Shown piece by piece: positions 37,501 to 48,240 of a stretch of 64,000 bases of DNA. This DNA comes from Porites lobata (taxonomy: Eukaryota > Cnidaria > Anthozoa > Scleractinia > Poritidae): positions 60,001-124,000 of the forward strand of contig CALNXK010000014.1 of NCBI GenBank assembly GCA_942486035.1, written 5' to 3'. The position numbers and the translations under genes were made by a program. The notes under the pieces are model-generated. The model worked only from the letters and a program-made list of their open reading frames with translations. It made no database searches and was not told where the DNA came from. Numbering within the stretch: position 1 is the stretch's first letter; each line of letters begins with the position of its first letter.

Positions 37501-39441
37501 GCTATTCATTAACTTCCAGTAGAGTTTAAAGAGAACCTGTATATAACGGCCACTTGGCCATTTCCCAAGGGTGACCGTTATACACAGGTTTAACTTACAA
37601 CTCTGACTAAAGGAGATTTGGCATAATACATGTAGATACAAATGTGTGCTTTAAATTATTGAAAATTATTTTCAATCATTATTTAGCAGCTACATGTATG
37701 TATGAATTTCAAAATGCTTTGATGTGTTATCTGTTATCAATTAACTTTGAAGTCTATAGAAATTCTGCTGCCCTCATTTCTACCCTATGGGTCAACATCT
37801 GAATAGTCAGGATTTTTTTGCTCCTTTTTTATAGGGATTGATGTAAAGCTGAATGGCAAGAACATGTTGCTTCGCTGTATTTTACTCTTAGGGACATTTG
37901 ATGCCCCAGCAAAGTGCCTTTTCCAAGAGTTTTGTCAATTCAATGCCTTTTATGGTTGCCCATACTGCCTGAGCCCTGGCAAAACTGTGCAGACAAGTAG
38001 CAAAGGGCACACTCATGCTTACCCATTTGATGAAGCAAATCTCAGAACTGGTCATGGGGAACCAAGAACACATGAACAGACATTAAAGTTTGCAGCTGAA
38101 GCTACCAAGGAAAGTGCTCAAAAGGGCATCCCAAGTAGTGTTAAAGGGGTTAAAGGCTATTCATGGTTTATGTTTATTCCAAAGTTTGACATCATTAGAG
38201 GAATAGCCATTGACTATATGCACAGTACATTACTTGGCGTGGTTAAGATGTTGCTTACCCTTTGGAGTGACAAGACATATAAAGCAGAGCCATGGTCTGT
38301 CTGTAAAAGAATGAAAGAAATTGAAGAGAGGTACCTAAAGATTAGTCCTCCTTCTTGCATCACGCGCCTTCCCAGAAGCCTGATAGCAAACTTTGGGCAT
38401 CTCAAAGCATCTGAGTTAAGGACTTTCCTGTTGTTCTACTCTGTTCCATGTCTGTATGGTATTCTTCCAGAAGAGTACTTTCAGCACTACCTTCACCTTG
38501 TGGAAGCCATTTACCTTCTTCTCCAGGATTCTATCTCTCCGAATGACATTGTAAAGGCCTCTGCTTTAATAAAGCATTTCTGTATCAGGATAAAGGAACT
38601 TTATGCAGCCCGCTATGAAACTTTTAATGTGCACTGTTTACTTCACATGACAGAAAGAGTGAGAGATCTTGGTCCACTGTGGACTCACTCTTGTTTTTGC
38701 TTTGAAGACTTCAATGGGGAATTAAGAAGCTTATTTCATGGTACACAAAGTGTGGAAGAACAGATTGTGACAGCTGTCAGTGTGCAACAGAGAATACCTG
38801 AGTTGGTTCCTCTCCTCGAAAGTGGATCTATGGCTCAAGAACTTTATGAACACCTTTCAAGAAAGCGTCCCCTTGCTTCCAAAAAGGAAAAACTTCCAGG
38901 CAACAGCAACTGCAGCATCGTGGGCAACTTACAAAATTATGTCTTTACTGCTGTTGAGCGAGCTGTAGTCGAATCCCTAATTGGGCCAGTTCAAGAAGTG
39001 TATCAGTTTTTCAGATTACTCATTGGAGAGCAACTGATTCACTCCAAGTTATACAAAAGCATGACAAGGAGAAACAACTTTACAATAGAATTTAAAGGCA
39101 ACAGTGGGGATTCACCACCTTCATTTGGACAGATTTTGTTCTATTCCAAAATATATTTACATTGCCCCAACCCTTCATTTTGTGCTAACTCATGTAAATG
39201 TAGGAAGCCACTGTTTTATGCATTGGTCAAAGTTCTGAAACCTAACAAGACTTTAGCAATTGCTAATGATCCCTACACTGGTACTGCTGTTTCTCACCTG
39301 GTTCCAGTCATCAGGAGTGACAATAATTGTATCACTGCAATTCCAGTGGACAACATTATTCGATTATGCTTTTTTGTTGACTGTGGTAATGACAATACTC
39401 CCTTTGTGGGAATGTTTCCTAATCAGTACGAAAAAGACTAA
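34575..39441 (+). CDS. tnp2-family (EnSpm/CACTA) transposase, 4 exons
   Basis: Exons: up to 35427, 36215-36478, 37041-37144 and 37835-39441, all GT-AG with matching phases if one G is restored in the run near 36331. About 940 residues. Exon 1 is acidic, then has NLSGLALADLLTLINIHL and a Cys-rich block (YYCCCCFEYIG..CCSNKYC). Exon 2 has DGQLYKKHF, and QINTDGVAIFRSSKFSIWP after the shift. Exon 3 gives MFAGLWFGVSKPHFQTFM. Exon 4 has LLLGTFDAPAKC, NAFYGCPYCLSPG, IDYMHSTLLGVVKMLLTLW and FEDFNGELRSLFHGTQSV (DUF4218-like half). The true N-terminus is uncertain: ATG 34486 is in another frame and stops at 34576, and position 34575 is TTG. Catalytic residues not assigned. Confidence 0.8.
35723..35927. 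mobile_element. Harbinger-type MITE in transposase intron 1, TSD TAA
   Basis: Left end GGGCCTCCACTGACTAG and inverted right end AGGCCTCTACAGACTAG, followed on both sides by 'aaatttagttgtc'-type subterminal sequence. TAA flanks it at 35720-35722 and 35928-35930. 205 bp, noncoding. It lies in an intron, so it need not disrupt the gene. Confidence 0.75.
37425..37592. mobile_element. MITE copy, 'ACCTGTATATA' family
   Basis: Contains 'aacctgtatataacggccacttggccatttcccaagggtgaccgttatacacaggtt', an inverted relative of 31862-32025. It lies in intron 3 of the transposase gene. Confidence 0.45.
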
Positions 39442-40214
39442 AGCGTTTGAGTGGTTTTTTTGCAACTGTAAGTGCATGGTAGCACCATCAGAGCACCGTC
39501 ACAGATACATGTAACATGCAAAATTATGATCCTGCAACACGAATGGGTAGGTTTCAAGTGAATTTTTGAGAGAGAAAAGAAAATGTGTGCCATTTATTAA
39601 AAGCTGCCATCTTTTCCTGTCAGGGCACGTAAACATAATTTTTTTTATTAAAACTAGCTTCTTTTAATGTTTTTATTATAGCAAAATAATGTTGTGTATC
39701 TTTCGAAATTGCATGACATTGACCCCCTTAACGAAGATTGTGTATGACATATCAGTCCCAAAAATGTTGATGTTGTTGCTGAATTTCTCACAATGCTAAT
39801 TCTTACATGAACAATGGACAATATTATTTTATAAGCATTGGCCAGTGAGTGATGAGTTGCAAAGAGCGAAATATATAATTTTTAAATTACTGCAGTTTTA
39901 CAGATCTATTAGAGATATGTCTTGTTTGTCCAGTTCTTGTTGTTCAAACGTATTCCTTTCATCAGCATTTGGAATTTCTCAGAGATTCTCTAATCAGGTA
40001 CATGTAAAACAGTATTCTAGAGTTTGTTTCACTGAAATTATTTTTGGTAACCCTTCAATTCAATCAACATATGTGTTGTTTTTCTACTTTTGTTCCTGCT
40101 TTAATTTAATTTTTCTTTTGTTTGGGCATGGTAATGTATGTGAAATTTAAACCAGGGAAAAGTTGAACTACAACATATACTATATATTTATATGTTGTTA
40201 TATATAAACTGTTT

Positions 40215-40572
40215 ATGCTATACAAAGTATACAAAAAGTATACATCAAAGCTTTACTTCCTAATCAATGAAGATGTTTTTTATACAACTTGGCATCAATG
40301 CAGCACTGATGTATACTTATTGTACACATCAGTGCTGTTTGAAGGCCTTGAGGTATACTTGTTGTATACGTCATTGCTGCTTTAAAGTCCTGAGGTATAC
40401 TTGTTGTATACATCATTGCTACTTAAATGCAAGTGATGTATACAAAGAGTATACATCATTTTTTTTTGCTAAGCCAAATCTTGCTTGATGTATATTTGAT
40501 GTATACTAAAAATGTACACCATGGCAATGTAATACATACGGTGTATACTATTTGTCTACAAAAAGTATACTA
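40215..40572. promoter_or_regulatory. Right subterminal array of GTATAC-N5-GTATAC dyads
   Basis: At least six dyads or near-dyads, for example gtatacaaaaagtatac (about 40226), gtatacttgttgtatac twice (about 40353 and 40394) and gtatacaaagagtatac (about 40439). Spacer is again 5 bp. The units between are 'gatg..catc' framed as on the left. Same motif at both ends argues for a terminus-recognition role. Confidence 0.7.
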
Positions 40573-40821
40573 TCAGTGCTCTAATTTTGGTAAGGGAGGT
40601 GGAGGTGCCTACTGAATAAGCTGGATGAATCTGAGGAGACAGTGTCCTCTACAATTATTGGCTGTTGCATACTACACAATATTTGCCTGGAGGTTAATGA
40701 TCCCACTGAAATTGATTTCGTCAGTGATGGGAATGGATTTCCTAGAGTGCCTCTGCCAGGCCATGATATCAATGCGGATGGTGCTAGATGAAGGAACATT
40801 ATAAAAGACAATTTGTACTGA

Positions 40822-41788
40822 AGCTTTATTTTATGACATTTTCCCTGCAAAGATTAGTTCATTTTCATTTCAGTTTTTATAGCAAAAAAATTTGTCATTC
40901 TGGTACTTCTTATTTCAGTATTAATGTAATTCCGTTGAAATTGTTCTGCTATCAAACGTTTTTTGAAACTTGGCATAATCAACATTCATGATATGAACAT
41001 TAAAAAAATGCAATAAAAAGATGGGGTCACCGTGCTTGTTAACGCGTCAGCAGGCTCTTAAACTGGGGTATTTTTACCGGTTGCGCTTTAAAAATTTGAA
41101 TTCCCTTCTTACAGAATAAAGCCTTTGTTACTTGAAACGAAATTTTATCTTGAACATAAAGCTTCTTTTATTCAAGTAAGTAGTGTTGCTTCATTTAATT
41201 CGTTTTTGATTGCCTAGTTCTGGGGATATTGCACTTTTTCGGACAGTTCCGTGGTTAGCTTGAGGTCCTTGCCTTGACTCAAATACACCAAATACGAAAC
41301 TATTTCCCCCCAAAAAAATCATGTCCTACTATCAAACTTTATTTCTTCTTCAAATATGTTCTTTATTAGACTGTTCTTAGCAAACACCTGGTAAAAAAAA
41401 TCGGGGGTCACCGTGCTTGTTTCCTCACAAACTCCTGTAAAAGGCGGACATGGGTTTGAGATCGCAGTCAAGATGAATAATTTGCGCGGCGGGGACTGGG
41501 GCGAGATACAAAATAACGCCTATCGTGTTCGAAGTAGGCACTCGAGATCAAGCTTGTTTTCGGTTGTTATGATGTGTTTGATATCGCCAACACAGAAACT
41601 GAAACTTGAAAAGGGTACTTTAAATACCAAGGAATAAGGTGAGTCAAGATTTGATGAGATTTTGGAGTTACGAAACTTTATTTTGGACTATTTTGTCGCC
41701 TGTGTTCTGAGCTAGTTAACTGGCTAAACACTAGACCAGGTGTTTTCGCTGTATTTCCGCACTTTTCTGACTTTATCTAGCTAAAATT
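40822..41788. other. Right non-coding arm of the Harbinger element
   Basis: Follows the transposase stop and leads to the right terminal repeat. 'gggtcaccgtgcttgtt' occurs twice (about 41024 and 41404), so a 380-bp segment may be duplicated. No second gene is recognisable. Confidence 0.5.
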
Positions 41789-41807
41789 GGCCTAGTGAAA
41801 ACACAAC
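41789..41807 (-). repeat. Right terminal inverted repeat, 19 bp, with CAGAG outside
   Basis: Exact inverse of 24197-24215. The target duplication CAGAG follows at 41808-41812. Confidence 0.9.
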
Positions 41808-41812
41808 CAGAG

Positions 41813-43970
41813 TCCATCTTTGGCCACCACACGTGACTTCTAGCCAAAGACTTCATACGACAAATGCCAGGGTGTGTCTCATGTAATTCTTCCATCATTC
41901 TTTCTCTAGCTTTTGGGAGTACTACCACGCGATTTTCTCATAAAAGACACCCATCTTGAATGCTTAATTCTTGTTTTCTTTCGAAGTACAGCTGGAGTGC
42001 TTCATCTTTGTTCCTGCTTGGCCAGCCATGCTTGACAAACTTTACTACTTGAGAAAGTACGACATCAGTTCTGGTTCCTTGTTGAATTTCTTTAACGCCC
42101 ACCGGTGTAGAATCGAGAAGTTCCATCGTGCACACTGTTTCAGCTGGCACAGGTGTTGTCCGCGGCTAACTAGCAAGGGCAGTCTACTGAGTGCATCAGC
42201 ATTGCCGTGTTCAATTCCAGGTTTGTACTTGATTGTGTATTTCTATGCAGCTAGTGTCAATGCCCAACGTTGAAATCGAGCAGTGGCTAAGGTAGGTGTG
42301 GCCTTCTTCTCAAGTGGTTTGTGGTCAGTCTCTAGGATGAACTGTCGGCCATACAGATATTGATGGAATTTCTGCTGGCCAATTATAACTGCCAGCGCTT
42401 CTCGCTCTAAATTTGAAAAATTCCTCTCTGCCTTTGTCAAAGTTTGGGGTGCAAAGGAGATAGGATGTTGTGAACAATCCTCCATCTTGTGTGAGAGGAC
42501 CGCACCTAAACCATTTTGAGATGCATCGCATTCCAGGATCAGTTCCGTTTTGTTGTCATAGTGGACTAATAGTCTTGAAGACATGGGGAATGACTTGGAT
42601 TGTTCAAAGGCTTGCTGCTGGTCTTTACCCCAATGCCAATGAGTCTTACTATTGAGCAATCTGTGTAGCAGAGCTAGCACACTTGACAAATTTGGCAAGA
42701 ATTTCTGGTAATAGTTTATCATTCCCAGATAAGACTTCAGCTCTGATACATTCCTTGGAGGTGGAGCATTGGTAATGGCCTCTACTTTATCCTCCATCGG
42801 TTGAATACCTTCTTTGCTTACGCTGTGACCCAGGTAGGTTACTTGCGGTTCCATGAACACGCACTTTCCTTTCTTCAGTTGCAATCCAGCCTTTGCTAGA
42901 CGTTTAAAGACTTCTTCCAGATTTTTAAAATGATCTCCATCATTAGCACAGGACACCAAGATGTCATCTACCCGGGCAATCACATAGGGAATGTTTTGTG
43001 ACAGATTTTCCATGTTACGTTGGAAGATACCCGGGGCAGAGGAAATTCCATTTGGAAGGCGATTATACTGAAACAGCCCTTTATGTGTGTTGATAGTAGT
43101 GTACCGTTTAGACTCGTGATCCAGTTGTAACTGTTGGTAGGCTTGGCTCATATCTAATTTCGTAAACTTCTCGCCACCACCAAGAGTTGCCAGCAAGTCC
43201 TCCGCCTTTTGTATAGGATAATTATCCAGCTCTGAAACTTGATTAACTGTTGTTTTGTAATCACCAAAAATGCGAATAGAATTGTCGGGTTTCATAATCG
43301 GCACAATGGGAGCTGCCCGCTCGGAGAACTGTACAGACTCAATTGTTCCTTCCTCCTGTAGTCTCTTAAGCTCTTCCTCGATCTTTCCTTTTTATGGCAT
43401 ATGGCACCGGTCGTGCTTTGCAAAATTTTGACACAGCATCCACTTCCACATGAATCTTGGCCTTTGGCCCTGTGAAAGTTCCTAAGCCCTCTTCAAAAAC
43501 TTCTGAATGCTGATTGATCAATTTCTCAAGCCTAGATTCCATCTGCTTTTCATCCATATTCATTTTGAGCAATTTCTTCCAGTCGAGCTTCACTTCTTTC
43601 AATCAATCTCTACAAGCAAACTCGGTCCAGATCCTTCCACTACCAGTATTGACAGCTCGTTTTCTTGCCCTTCGTATTTCACAACAACGTCTACAGTTCC
43701 TAGAACTTTGACTAATTCACCCATGTTTCACATGAGCAGGTTTCATTTCAAGTTTCTTCTTTGCTGAATTTCCTTGATTAATTTCCTTGAACGTTTCTTC
43801 GCTAATGATCGTAGTGGCTGCATCAGTGTCGACTTCCATGCTCGTTGAAATTCCATTCAAGTCAATCACAACACAGTATGGCTCTTTACCTTCTGCAACC
43901 ACTCTAAACATCGTATATTCCTCCCCATGTTCTTCTTCCTCTTCTTCCAAACCTGTCGCTTCCATGTGAT
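41813..43970 (-). pseudogene. Gypsy C pol: protease, reverse transcriptase, RNase H, integrase finger
   Basis: Protease block 43965-43717 has MEVDTDAATTIIS where D-T-G-A is expected. A linker (43602-43366) precedes an open block of 353 codons (43304-42243) with reverse transcriptase motifs KLDMSQAYQQL, FQYNRLPNGISSAPGIFQR and ARVDDILVS, in which Arg replaces the usual Tyr of YxDD. RNase H follows with LECDASQNGLGAVL, LEREALAVI and ETDHKPL, so D-E-D are present. After a break comes 42150-41938, then HETHPGICRMKSLARSHVWWP, the first half of the integrase zinc finger, cut by the Harbinger. Several frameshifts; inactive. Confidence 0.8.
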
Positions 43971-44288
43971 GTGTGTTCCCACGCTTCTGGCGGTTTCGCT
44001 GCTACTTGTCCAGGGACATTTAAAGGCTTAAGCAAACGATCAACAATTTTGGCTGAGTCTACCAACGTCACAAACCCATAGCTTGCGCAAGAACGTAATA
44101 TTTGGAATAGCCATTTTTAATTTCCCTGAAAAATGCTCATGCATGAGCACTCTGAGATTGTCTAGGCATCTCCCGGCCGTTCGTCTCGGATATGTCACCG
44201 AAATGCATCGACCGAGAGGGCCTGGAAAGACGCCGTACAGGGACTAGGCAAAGGCTAAACCATTAACGACTAAAACTTTATTTTCTGT

Positions 44289-44343
44289 TTTGCTTATTAT
44301 TATTATTATTATTATTATTATCATTATTATTATTATTATTATT
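44289..44343 (+). repeat. (ATT)n microsatellite
   Basis: About 18 ATT/TTA units with one interruption (atc). It may be the tail of a lost non-LTR element, but I see no coding similarity beside it. Confidence 0.85.
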
Positions 44344-47041
44344 TTGTGAACGCATCATTACAAAAAATAACATTTGCTTCGATCTGAGTTCTGGCTATTT
44401 GGAAACAGCCAGTTGAGTTGGGTAGATGGATGTTTTGATTGCTTTATTGTTAGCCTGGGCGATGAAGCCAATTGTCTATGCTGACTATGGGTCATTGTAA
44501 GTGTGTATGACCACACTGGTTAGACAGATTGATAAAATGTTCTCTTTTGTGGAAACCCAAACCTCCTATGGAATCGAACAGTACAACCAAATGTAGACAA
44601 CCTCCATGCAGGAAGTTTAATTTTTCCACCCTTCTTGAGCTTGGTCCTCGATTTCTTCCTCTTTTGTATTGCTACTTGCGCTCATTCCGCTTTAAAATCT
44701 CTTTATTTTCTTACATTCTTAAATCCACACAAAAATAGGTGCGTGTGACCTGCAATAGTTTCCAAAACAGTCCCTTTTTTCGCAATCGGTTTTAAAAGCT
44801 AAGGCTGCATAAAATTAACAGCTTCTTCTTCGCAACACTTCCTAGCCTAATTCGTTACAATTTTTGGCCTGAGTTCAGACCTTTCCATTGTCCATTTGCG
44901 GACACTGTCTTTACCAAGTACCGTAATAAGATGAAAACACGCAAAGGGGATAGTGGATAAATTTGACAGGCATAATTTCCATGGCGACTAGTAGATCCTA
45001 GTACAAGGGCTGTGTACACGAAAGGGTCAAAAAGTGGTCACGACAAAACTTAATTCCCGTATCCTGCTACTTTTCCCTTACGATTCCCGCATCCCAACCC
45101 CATTAAAAATAGGAAACCCGTTTCCCACCCCCTTTTTTAGCTTGCGTCGTGAGTATCACCACAATAAATAGTCAAATCTCACATCCAGCATCCTGCCAAA
45201 CCTATTGTGGACCCTCTGTGAACCAGTATCTTCCAAATGGTGTATTGAATGAAAAAGCTTTGCTTAGCTTCATCTAATTTCACTTGCCAATATCCTGACT
45301 CAGATTTCAGATTTCTTTGTTTTTGCACGATTTACATATTGTTTACATTGGAATTTTAATTTGTATAAGTACCTTACGGAACAATGTCAGAAATAAAGAT
45401 ATCAAGAAACGCGTAACCTGAGATCAGGCTCTATTTTCATTTCGCTTTGAAAATTACATTCTGGCAGGCAAGGCAAAACGAAAAGAGAGCCTGATACAAA
45501 CCTTCTACAAAACGTCTTCTGCCCACTTTTTTGATTAATTGACATTTGCTGAATCAGCTGACCAAAATTGCTTCCGTTGCTTGTTTTTTTTGGTATGCAA
45601 ATTTTTCGTACAAACACATTTAACTTCTTGCGAGATTAAAGGAGATCTTGAAGGTTGTTTCTGTTGGCATCAGAGGTCAAACGTTTTCGAAAAGACGGCG
45701 ACACGATGTTTTTGTTTTAATATTTTGGCTAGGTGCGCTCGAATTTAAAATACTGAAATATCTATTTGTCTGTTGACTTAATATTTTCCTCAACAGTTTT
45801 CCTCGATTTTCAGTACATAAATCTTTAAAAATCTTGGAGAAATGTATTGCAAACTTTTTCAAAGGATATATAAATTATCTCAGAACAAACCAAACAGGTT
45901 CTCAAGTGCATAACTGATTTAGTCCCGTGCGTACGCTTCCAATATGTGAATTTATTAGAGAAACAAACGTCTAAACATATATATTGTTATATGTCTTTGT
46001 AAATCCAGGTAAATATTATCTGCCACTTTGGAAAACGAAATGACACTTCTAAAACTGCATGCTCAACTGACCTATAAACAAAACGAAAAACAATATTACC
46101 AACACTTTATGGTAGTTCTCCTTAGTTGTATTGTTGTTTTACTGCAGGTCTAAAAACTTAGCTCGCTAAATTTATTAATTGAAATTAACAAACAGCAAAC
46201 AGCCAACGAGTGAGGACACCAGTTTTCCTGGTTTATTTTTTACAAAAGGCGAAGGCAAACAACAAGTCTGTTACCTTAACATTAGCACCACCAGCTTTTA
46301 TATTAATGCGTACAAAAATTCCTTGAACAGCGATGCGATATTTTTTAGTCTAATACTTCACAGTTGGCGATTAAGGTTTCTTTCGCATTGAGCCTCCGCT
46401 TGCGTACCCCATTCAGAAAAATCATTCCCGCCTAAACTTTCAAATGAAACCACTTTTAAGATAGACGGTATTTTGATTTGCCCTCATTTGTTGGTAAATC
46501 AAAAGGCACTTTGTTAATGGTCAACAACTTGCAGAGGGATTCAACTGTTCGATAAACTCACGTTAATTCCGTAAATAAAGCAAATCCTGAGAAGATATGA
46601 ACAGAGGGTTTCCTAGAATTCATAAGAATGTTAAATTCAATATCATTTAAAGAACTAAAGGGAAATAAATCAATATTTCATATTTTACAGAAAAATACCT
46701 CATTGTTAGGTTTTAAGTGTTTGCAGTCCTCAATGGTCAGACCATTACACTTGCCATGGATCCACAGATGGCAGATTCCACATTTGACTGCATGCGATGA
46801 CTGCATGACAGCAAAACTAGCTTCAAATCAACTATGCCTTACTTATATTGACATGACAAACCTCTAAAACGAGACACAGCACCTTGTTCTCTGTAAGTAT
46901 GCTTTGGTTTTAATCCGTTCCTCATATTGTTAGCAGTTTATGATTTGTTGTATTGTGAATTAAGGAAGCATTGCTTCCCAGCTTCATCTTTTTCTTATTT
47001 TAATCAGAAACTTCTAGAAAAGACAACATATAGGGAACCTA
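44344..47041. other. No supported gene
   Basis: 2.7 kb of AT-rich sequence. Short frames on both strands lack motifs. I see no terminal repeats. Confidence 0.45.
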
Positions 47042-47304
47042 CAATCATCGTCAAAAACGTTGGGAAGGTTACCAATTTTTACTTTTCTTGTACTTGTCAC
47101 CCCGCCCCCTGGATCAATGTTCGACAAAACTAAATTGTTTTTGTGCGTAATTGTTGTTGCATGTCCCAACATTGAATAGGGGGCGCGGGGGGTATTCAGG
47201 AGAAGAACAAATAATCGTTTTTGAAGATAGACATAAGGCGTATGAAATGGGGCTATAATGTTGTTAAGTTATTCCACCTTCCCAACTACTTTTGTCCGTG
47301 ATTG
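47042..47304 (+). mobile_element. Tc1/mariner-type MITE, copy 1
   Basis: Ends CAATCATCGTCAAAAACGTT and, inverted, CAATCACGGACAAAAGTAGT share the pattern of the MITE ends at 56415-56588. A near-identical copy in the same orientation lies at 52449-52715. TA precedes the left end; the right end is followed by TC. Confidence 0.75.
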
Positions 47305-47581
47305 TCTTGAAATTCTGGGTGTGGTCATGAAGAGACAAAAGTCGACGACTTTTTTATAGTAAAGCACTTCTTTAAAAAAGACACATAATTGGTACTCTCG
47401 TGAAAAGTATGCGTTGTTTTTATCATTTCAGGCGAAATAAAATGTCTAATACAATTAGGTTATGATTATTATTTTTTGGAACATAAGGGCATGCTTTGTT
47501 ATGATTATGTTTGTGTCGGAACGGCTTCAATGAGTGATATCTGTAAAGTATTTCACGTGTTTAAAGTTCTGCTGTCATTTA

Positions 47582-48240
47582 TGTGAAGGGGAGGAGTCGA
47601 AATTGTTTTGTAATGCGGGTGTTAAGGTTGTACAGTGGGTTGTAACGCGAGAATTACATGCTGATGCAGGTGTTTCAGAGAGCAATTCCCATTATCACAT
47701 GCTCGCTGGCTGAAGGTACGCCAATTCTTAGACGACCACTATGGCATGAGGGTGAACTTTAGCGCCGTACACGACACATACTACTCTGCGTACAAATACA
47801 CCACAAAGGAAGATGACATCTGTGTTCACTCAGAGGGTCACCCAGACCTAAGCAACGCGCATCCACCGAGAACTGAGAAGGCTATCTCAGGAAAGAAGAG
47901 AAAAGCAGTTGGCCGTACTGGGGGTAAGAAGACAAAACGAAAGCGTGGTCTTTCAGTGTACGAGGTTGCCCAGTTTGTCCAGGCTAAGAACGTAAAATCA
48001 CGGCTGCAGCCTCTGTCTATAGGAGCTTCACAAAATCGGGAAGGGAAGACAGAGCTGGCGGAATTTGTATGTAACAGGGGCGGAAAAGTAGTAGATCAGT
48101 GTCTGGCTATCGTGCAGGAGTTGGCAACTGCGGAAGCGAAGTATGAAAGGTCACAGAGGACTCGCATCCAACTTCTACACGAAAGCTACTCTGCCGAATG
48201 CGTTGCCAAATGTGAGGGGAAGTGGCTAGAGGCACTACTA
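47582..48240 (+). pseudogene. HUH/Rep-like endonuclease fragment
   Basis: Rolling-circle-type initiators nick DNA with a Tyr after metal binding by an H-x-H motif. The reading frame 47582-47700 gives VKVVQWVVTRELHAD and SHYHM (candidate H-x-H). A one-base shift leads to ARWLKVRQFLDDHYG, VNFSAVHDTYYSAYKYTTKEDD (candidate Tyr motif) and GHPDLSNAHPP, then a basic stretch (KKTKRKRG) and a helical region (LSVYEVAQFVQAKN, TELAEFVCNRGGKV). It stops abruptly at about 48240, where a mariner-like element begins, before any helicase domain. From memory, similar cnidarian and fish proteins continue into a P-loop helicase. Relationship to Replitron-like or parvovirus-like Rep is unproven. Confidence 0.5.

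Larger units (their letters stand above)
28555..40593. mobile_element. 12-kb EnSpm/CACTA-like transposon with tnp2 transposase and BEN gene
   Basis: Inserted into the Harbinger transposase gene between K-G and R-W-R. GGGA flanks both sides (28551-28554 and 40594-40597), and deleting the insert with one GGGA restores the frame. Left end CCCTTAACAAAATGA and inverted right end CCCTTACCAAAATTA (including GGG of the flank) agree at 13 of 15 bases, so exact end and TSD length (3 or 4 bp) remain open. Inside are subterminal GTATAC dyad arrays at both ends and two divergent spliced genes. It is the least decayed element of the window. Confidence 0.8.
24359..40821 (+). pseudogene. Harbinger transposase, in four blocks across three insertions
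   Basis: Blocks are 24359-24726, 27267-27870, 28515-28554 and 40594-40821. The start is ATG 24359. Block 1 gives MWVYPRPQFWFEQL and HPWREQFRVSRDTFEHIC, with stops at TAG near 24480 and TGA near 24686. Block 2 gives ALWRLATGNSYRTVG, VVGALDGSHIPI (first Asp), YVNRKSFHSIVLQ and IVADPVYKL (second Asp), with a shift near 27650. Block 3 gives VVVEQAFGLLKG (Glu). Block 4 gives RWRCLLNKLDES, GCCILHNICLEVND and INADGAR, stop, RNIIKDNLY, ending at TGA 40819. Each junction is in frame once the insert is removed. Few stops relative to length suggest it was young when disrupted. Confidence 0.85.
24197..41807 (+). mobile_element. PIF/Harbinger transposon carrying three nested insertions
   Basis: Bounded by perfect 19-bp inverted ends and CAGAG direct repeats, and 17,611 bp as it stands. 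Subtracting the inserts 24727-27266, 27871-28514 and 28555-40593, with their duplicated flanks, leaves an original element of about 2.4 kb with one gene, the transposase. No Myb-like partner is visible in the remaining 1 kb at the right end, unlike the Harbinger at 3129-6260. The 5-bp duplication is longer than the usual 3 bp of this superfamily. Confidence 0.85.
22962..44060 (-). mobile_element. Gypsy-type retrotransposon C, split by a 17.6-kb Harbinger
   Basis: Minus-strand pol order runs from high to low coordinates: protease, reverse transcriptase, RNase H and the integrase zinc finger (43966 to 41813), then, across the Harbinger insertion, the integrase core and proline-rich tail (24191 to about 23187). 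The integrase zinc finger is cut between H-H and C-C. Removing 24197-41807 plus one CAGAG joins them in frame (W-W-P-K-M-D-S-E-L-Q). A possible polypurine tract and LTR start lie near 23086-23096. The 5' LTR and gag are not identified above about 44060. Confidence 0.8.
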
